From Rhyzopertha dominica (taxonomy: Eukaryota > Arthropoda > Insecta > Coleoptera > Bostrichidae), in the NCBI GenBank assembly GCA_025024175.1, contig QCXZ01000137.1:11966001-12030000 (forward strand): a DNA stretch of 64,000 nucleotides, in the 5' to 3' direction. The notes beneath the pieces are model-generated. The model saw only the letters and a list, made by a program, of their open reading frames with translations. It was not told where the DNA came from and did no database searches. This document shows, piece after piece, positions 57,789 through 64,000 of the stretch. A program made the position numbers and the translations under genes. Positions within the stretch are counted from its first letter, which is position 1. The number at the start of each line of letters is the position of its first letter.

Positions 57789-58003
57789 TATAAAAGTTTG
57801 GGCGCCCCGTATGTAGCCGGCGCACGCATTACTTAGTTTTCGAGAGGATTGTCGAGCAGCCGGAGCGTCAAACGCGCTTTGGGGATTTCTTCCGATCGTG
57901 CACGTTGGTTAGCGTTTGCATTTAACGGCGCACAGAGGGAACGGAGAGCAACTGTAACTAAATTTGGCGAAAGCGGGGGTTCTGCCTTTGCTTCAGATGT
58001 TTG
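57789..58003 (+). promoter_or_regulatory. Candidate TATA promoter with short first exon
   Basis: TATAAAAG at 57789-57796 is followed, about 45 bases on, by an initiator-like ACTTAGTTTT (57831-57840). A GC-rich stretch of about 160 bases then leads to an ATG (57997-57999) and a donor-like TTTG|GTAAATC (GT at 58004-58005). A non-coding leader ending in ATG and two codons before an intron is common in insect cuticle-protein and neuropeptide genes. The TATA-to-initiator spacing is longer than ideal. No downstream exon was found in the window. Confidence 0.3.
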
Positions 58004-58005
58004 GT

Positions 58006-58567
58006 AAATCTTGACGGATTAGGGAAATAGGTTTCAAGTACTCTGCGTTCGTAGTGACGTAGAACTGAGAAAGATATATGGGGAGTTATTTGATCTTAAG
58101 CTGAAATTTGCTCCATCTTTTTTTTTGTAAAAGAGGCAGTGACGGTTCTGTCCTTGATAAATTTACCTAAAGCAGTAGTAGCAATAGAAGTTGCCACTAT
58201 ACATGGTTTGTCAAAAGTGTGGAAAAACAAGCTTATTCCTGTAAATATGAACTTTACAGTAATAGTTTTTTCGCTAATTATTTTTCATTTCTTAACCTAG
58301 TTCGTTTTTTGTATGTCAATGCATTTCTGGAGCAGCACGTTTTTTGTTTATACCACTCTTTTTCGGATTACAAATCCGCATGAGCGTCGCAGTAGAATTG
58401 ATACTTTTATTCTTGAAATGACCTACTGTTTATTTTGTACCGTTTAACAACAAATCTTTTTGTGAAAATCTTTTTTTTAATAAAAGACACAAGATGTCAT
58501 GGCAGGTTCTTCAGGTGTTAATGTTGGCTTTTAATCAATGATGGTGCCGTAATACTTGTAGATACTT
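58006..58567. other. No gene supported
   Basis: AT-rich. It would be intron if the first exon ending at 58003 is real. Confidence 0.3.
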
Positions 58568-58690
58568 CGGGTTAGTTGGCCGTGGTCGTTCTCCTCGCTG
58601 ACGTTTTGCCCACTGCTGTGGTGAGCATCTTCAGCCGTGGGCGAAACGTCAGCGAAGAGAAAATCGCCACGATTACGGCCAACTAACCCG
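58568..58690. repeat. Palindromic MITE-like element
   Basis: Arms 58568-58612 and 58638-58690 are imperfect inverted copies starting CGGGTTAGTTGGCCGTGG, with an inner GACGTTTTGCCCA and its complement. The loop contains GAGCATCTTCAG. Half-copies of the same family seem present at 59893-59935 and, for the core, at 27195-27250. Confidence 0.75.
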
Positions 58691-58899
58691 GAACTACGGA
58701 CTATGGCTGTGAAAAGCGTAATCGCTATATCAAATGCCCATAATACTTTATTTATGTTAACAAATGTTTACATAAGACTGCAGACATTCTGCAGTTTGAC
58801 AATAATCTAGTCTATTAAAGTAATTTTGCAAGGAATTTTGCACCCAGTTAGGTGATATTCCTTGAATTTCGTAGCTTTCTGATTCCGGCTAAAGACTCT

Positions 58900-59260
58900 T
58901 TAGAAAATTTCGTGGCTTTCCTGTACACTATCCACTAGTTTCTCAACATTTGATCCACCGATCTGAGAAGGTGTAATCCACACTATATGCGGCGGTGCAC
59001 CATACAGTTCAAACCAGACATTGTAGTTTCGTATTCCTCGCCGGTCTTTATCGGGAAATAAATGGACAATATCAGGTACAATATTATCACGCAGTAGGTC
59101 ATGTCTGCTTTTACAGTTCCATTTATGAAGTCTGAACCTGTAATGCGCTGTGCCCAATAGTACCAATCCATAGGCTGGTATTGTCAGAAAATAAATTGCC
59201 CATGTCCATTATCGTCGCACAAAACTACATTTTGCTGTCACTTATATGTGATGCGAAATA
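58900..59260 (-). pseudogene. Decayed mariner-family transposase fragment
   Basis: In two minus-strand frames: YYWAQRITGSDFINGTVKAD, then NIVPDIVHLFPD, then NYNVWFELYGAPPHIVWI, then QIGGSNVEKL. The order and spacing match the DDE region of Tc1/mariner transposases, where WFQQDGAPPH carries the second catalytic Asp. Here that Asp is replaced (ELYGAPPH). Frame changes and stops show it is inactive. Confidence 0.55.
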
Positions 59261-62200
59261 GTGTGGTAGTCTATAGTGATACTATTACGCGTCTAATTCG
59301 AAGACTTATAAACAAGAGAGTCCGGGCGGGTCTCATTTACAACTGCTCTGGTGTCAGAAACTGTCAAAATACAACAATACATTGGCAGGACAGTCCATAA
59401 TGATGTTAGAATACTTTAAGAGGGTGTTCTGTGAACCATTTTAGGGAGAGTGTTTTTTTATCCTATCCTTTCTGTCAAGGTAAACGATTGTCAAAATGGC
59501 AAATAATCTGGTCTAGTAGATATATAAAAAAGGTAACAGCGTTTGCATTTTATACCCATATGTGTAGATCTTGAGAAATTCGTCTCAAGCTACAGTGCTC
59601 GCGCTAAAGCACTGATCCATGACACATGCAGATTAAGGCTTCAGTCTGTGCATTTTGCACCAGTCTTGCATAATTTAGTTTTCCAGATCTGACGTTATAA
59701 AGATTTTCATCTGTTTGAATTGCCAAATAATGCCGTGCATATTTCGTGCAGAAAATGGCAGATTCCCTGTATTCTTATTTGTGTCAGTCGCAAGAAGTTG
59801 ATGAAATACGAAATCCAACGCTAGCGCGTCATGGATATAGCTAGAGTTATACCGTTAGCGGCATTCGTATAAATAATAACAAATGATTCCGGCTTAGTTG
59901 ACCGTGGTCATCGTGGTTCCATCTTCCCTAACCTTTCACTCACTGTCGAGATGTAGCTGTCTCCATATGAACACAGTCACAAAGACAACCGAGGAGGTTG
60001 TTTCGCCTACATCCTTTTGTATAGATCTGTCGCTCGTACTACCGTGGCATTATGGGATTCCCGCAAATTTGCTGCTATGGGTGATGAATTTAACTTTTTG
60101 CAGCCTGTTAGAATTATTACTTATCTTTTTGGAAAGTTGCTGCATTATTAACCAGTTACCTATTTCCGTGTCGCAGATCATGGGAAATAATCTGGTTCCT
60201 GGACGTATTAAGGGTACACTGTTTTTCTGTGTCAAGTTAAAAAGGGTTAAGTGCAAAGTGTGTTGAGGTAAATGAACAAAAAGAAACAAACTCACCTCGA
60301 CGCATCCCTTTATAAAACAGCTCCAATCTAATATGCCTGTCAATCATGTAGCAATAGTCCGAGCACAGGACCTTAAAATTATACGATTTAAAAACAGTCT
60401 ATAGAACTCAAACATACTTGTATACAAATAAATTTGGATAGTTATCACATATATTGATTTTCTGATTAGGTCCGATATTGCAAAAGTTCTGAAGTCAGTT
60501 TTTCCATAATTTTCGGAAATGTCGAATTGTGCAATTCCAGGAACTAAAATGCTGATATTTTGTAGATATGCTCTGAAACATGCAGATAACCTCGCATTCT
60601 NCAAAACATTGCAATATTCAAAAGGAACGTGTGAAATATTAATATACGCATTTAGAGATATATTTTGGTAAAAGCAATTTCACGTCTCGAGCAACTGCAT
60701 TTATTTTTCATAATTCGTCGATGCATCGGTGAGATAAACTAAAAGGCTAACTCATTTTTTAGCGAATATGCAAACAAAATATTGCTAAGCAAAAAAGTTT
60801 TAGCAAGTTGAAGTGAAAAATTAAGTTCATGAACGCACGCTAGCCGCCGTTGCAAGTGTGTGGTTTATAGATGCGCTCACTTTGCGTTCTTTTTCCTCTC
60901 ATTTGCACTCTACATACTTCTAACTGTTTTAAATAAGTTTGTGGTTTGTTTCACTTCATCTAGCAAGTTATAGATAATTCTGTAGCTTTGAGAAAAGTAC
61001 TCGAAAGAAAAGAATACTCTATTCTCTTTCCTTCTTCGGATTTGGTTCCTCTCGCATACTTGATAACATTGCTGCAGTTTATATACACATTTCCCACCTC
61101 ATTCCGGTAAATGCTATAAAATGGTTTTAAGATAACGACATATTACCAACAACACAAGTTCGTAATTGAAAAATGCGCTACTATTACAGATATAAATCTT
61201 TTTGTTTATGAAAATACCTGAAGATGACACACACACAAAATTATTGTCAGAGTGACACAGAAAACATTATCTTTGTGTTACACTTCTTGCAAAGCCGCCA
61301 ATCTGCTTTGGAAAACCAGTATCAGGCTCTGAAGTATGTACAAATCATCATCTTTATCACTTGACTTCGTCTTCTTATATTTATAAGTAATTAGCTTGCG
61401 TTTACAACAAAGAAGGAGTTAAAATAGTCAAGTAGTTTTATTTAATTTTTTTATAATAATGCGCTTATATTTTCAAACGAATGTCTTTAAAAGTAAATTG
61501 CAGTACTTACACTTCCTGTGTAATGCAGTAGTTGCAAATGATCCTTGTTCCATGAAAAAAACTTAATTAATTAAACTCAGCACTTATTAAGGTCTCTTCC
61601 AAATGACAATAACATCAACAGTAACACAACGTATACATTTGGATTTCAAATTAAATTTTTAGTTACAAAAAGTACAACTCACATACAGTCTTCTATATAT
61701 CTTGTTTGGAGTATGCTATTACGAAACTGGGAGGGTAGGTATCTTCTCTGTAGAAGATTCCACCACAATGCTAATAACCTAAACAGCTGTAAGAGTATAT
61801 TACAAACCTCGCGTTAGCTTTGTACCGTATTCCATATTTGTCCTGATAATGCCCTTTACGGGAGCGGGCCAAAGGTCGAACCCACTCCAAAAATAGACGC
61901 GGTTTAACCAAAAAGGCTAAGAATTCAATCTAATTGTAGCCGCGGAAGGTTACGTTCTTCCATTCATTCCAATCGTTATATAGCCATACTATACATAAGA
62001 TTAAAGTGTTATTAACTTAGTGTACGGAATATGTTGGCAAATACAAGAGTTAAAGTTAAAACAATTTGTACAGTGCTTATATTATCGGCCCCGCTACAGA
62101 TGCGCCTTGTTTTGATGTCTTTATAACATAACCTTGACTATATCTTATGACGTTATCCCAACCTAAGCCGTAACATAAAAAAAACTAAATAAGGCCTCTC

Positions 62201-63729
62201 TGACGCAGAAATATGGTCTGCTTAACATATTTTTAGGTCCTAATCGTGATAAACGTCTTAATGCACAATAAAGCGGGGCATATTTTTTGTTTGGATTATC
62301 GATCGCCATTAAGTTGGGAAGGCTGCGTCGCAAGTTCCCATATCTATAACTCTATCTTTAATCGGTTCCATGAATACCCAGATCTGAACTAGTAAACGCT
62401 TTATTCACACAAACCGAATTGAAAAGCGGCAACAAAGAGCGCCTCTCCCTTTCCTTGAGCGGAAAGACGGAGGGAGAGAGACAGAGGACGGGTGCCGTGG
62501 CGTTTTATTCATCAAGAGTGAATGGCATAATCCGCAGCAGCTGCTTGAGCTAAGCCAGTTTCTCTATATAATAACATTTTATTTGGAACCCGATGGGGGG
62601 TTTCTTTGACAGACTTGTTATAAGAGAAGTTAAAAAATACACGCTTCACGCACCACCACCTTTCTTTAAAGCGGCTAAAAAGGTCGGGGAATTGAACAGG
62701 TTTCATAAATATCAAATAACACGGGAAAGTTGGATTGACAAAGTGGAATCCCTTTTTCGGGAAGTGCCTACGCCGCACAGTTTTATGCGGAAGGGCAATA
62801 TTATCAGGGTTGTGGGGATTCGATCAGATGGCGCACGAGCGTGAATCTGAACGCCTCATGATAACGTGAAAACCGAAAGCGTGTATAGTTTGGGATGAGG
62901 AAGTGATTCCATTGACGGTTCCAAATATGTTCATAGGAATTAGGAAAACCGAAATTCTGTCCCTCGCACAGTGGGCAAGAATCCGAAATTCCTGGCCAAA
63001 GCTCATGAAGTAGATGTTTTTATACCAAATTTCACACTCGGGGGTTTTTGGGGTGCTAATTAAAAAAATTAAGCTAAAAAATCTCATATGTGCAAGGAGA
63101 TTTTTGAGGTCGCTTATTACGAAAATGAACCTAAAATGTCTATTTTGTGATCATTTATTACAAAAAAAATACTTTGCTATAAAGAATTCAAATAATCAGA
63201 TTCGTAAATATTATGATGCGATAATAGCTCCTATTAACAACACTACTTGTTAGTTGAATTATTATTTATAATTGCTTAGTATTTTTACTGTTTTATTATG
63301 AAAAACCATTGCAATAATGTGTTGGTCTAATAATATTACCAACGTACTTTTATCATTGTGGAAGTATTCAACCAGGACCCATTTTTATAAATAGTTCCTC
63401 CAGATAGCAACCACTTTCCATTACATTTCCATCTTCAGAGCCCCTCGCTTTGTTCTTAATAAAGCTTTTTTCAAGATATCGATTTGATCATGCAAGTCGA
63501 TATTCAGATTATTTTGTCAATAATTAACTTTCACCCCTTACTCCTGCAATTGGTCTGATTTACATACAATTAAGCCGATGCTCGATGCCATAAATGCCAT
63601 CTAAGCGGAACTCTGCTACTCTGCGAGCTAGGTGGTCTATACCTGTGATAGAGATCGACCAAGTGCAGGTTCCTGCGATGGCATAGGAAAAACTTCTGCG
63701 TAGGCAAGATGAAATAAATCATCCGTCCT
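59261..63729. other. Intergenic DNA, no gene supported
   Basis: One N at 60601. A GC-rich block at 62400-62900 has open frames on both strands (an 83-codon plus frame at 62593-62841 and an 88-codon minus frame), but neither has splice sites or a family I recognise. It may be a conserved regulatory region. Confidence 0.3.
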
Positions 63730-63805
63730 GGTCAATCCATTCTGACCCTACGACCAGTTTCGCCCTATTCTGCCTCATCAGGTAGGGGTACAGAGTAAAT
63801 TGACC
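63730..63805. repeat. Short inverted repeat
   Basis: GGTCAATCCATTCTGACCC at 63730 pairs imperfectly with GGGTACAGAGTAAATTGACC ending at 63805, with a loop containing TTTCGCC and GCCTCATCAGG. Probably a small MITE. The last 195 bases of the window show nothing else. Confidence 0.45.
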
Positions 63806-64000
63806 AAAGCAGACGGTCAGCTTATGCATCTAACTGGAACTCTTTTCTTTTCCTTTTTCTGCATTCACGCATTCTCCTTTCAAAGAAACCAATAGAGAAA
63901 GCCAAGACGTAATTTCGGACTTGGGATTTTGTAAAAGATCACTCCCTTAAACTTGTAAAGCATTATTACCTGAGACAGATTAAAAATAAATAAAGAATTG

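Overview
This is a window of AT-rich insect nuclear DNA. The evidence is spliced-gene signals (a terminal exon with an AATAAA signal, candidate first exons with GTAAGT-type donors), animal LTR retrotransposons of the Ty3/Gypsy and BEL/Pao groups, non-LTR, hAT and mariner remnants, and tRNA-derived repeats. The mix of elements would suit a beetle, but nothing here fixes the order or species. Scattered single Ns and one 100-N gap (48432-48531) show a draft assembly. Host coding content is very low.

Layout. 3-194: C-terminal exon of an unrecognised host gene, with a 3' UTR to about 905. 1877-1981: candidate minus-strand first exon. 2681-2924: opposed tRNA-like repeats. 3784-8182: full-length Mag-like Gypsy element with two identical 172-bp LTRs and one frame break in an A run. 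10401-15938: full-length minus-strand Gypsy element with 597-bp LTRs and an uninterrupted gag-pol. 17636-18107: GC-rich block, open on both strands. 21788-23290: a cluster of decayed Gypsy and non-LTR fragments. 24075-27021: a 2.9-kb foldback element whose arms carry arrays of 21-bp palindromic units. 27030-36559: mostly featureless DNA with small repeats, a non-LTR endonuclease remnant and two possible conserved non-coding blocks.

36560-38525 and 48532-49786 are two near-identical, inverted copies of an unclassified repeat with a tRNA-like segment, two CTCF-consensus-like motifs each and, in the complete copy, a 4 x 216-bp tandem array. Between them a BEL/Pao element (39963-46157, identical 198-bp LTRs) lies in AT-rich, diverged tandem repeats. 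The second copy is cut by the assembly gap. 49832-64000 holds another dispersed repeat with a hAT-like insertion, non-LTR, integrase and mariner remnants, an 803-bp hAT-type element with a perfect 8-bp duplication, a possible TATA promoter and first exon (57789-58003), and palindromic elements.

Almost all the recognisable biology is transposition. The three LTR elements are young: their LTRs are identical or nearly so and their target duplications are perfect. All five frame breaks in two of them fall in homopolymer runs, so assembly indels are a serious alternative to real inactivation.
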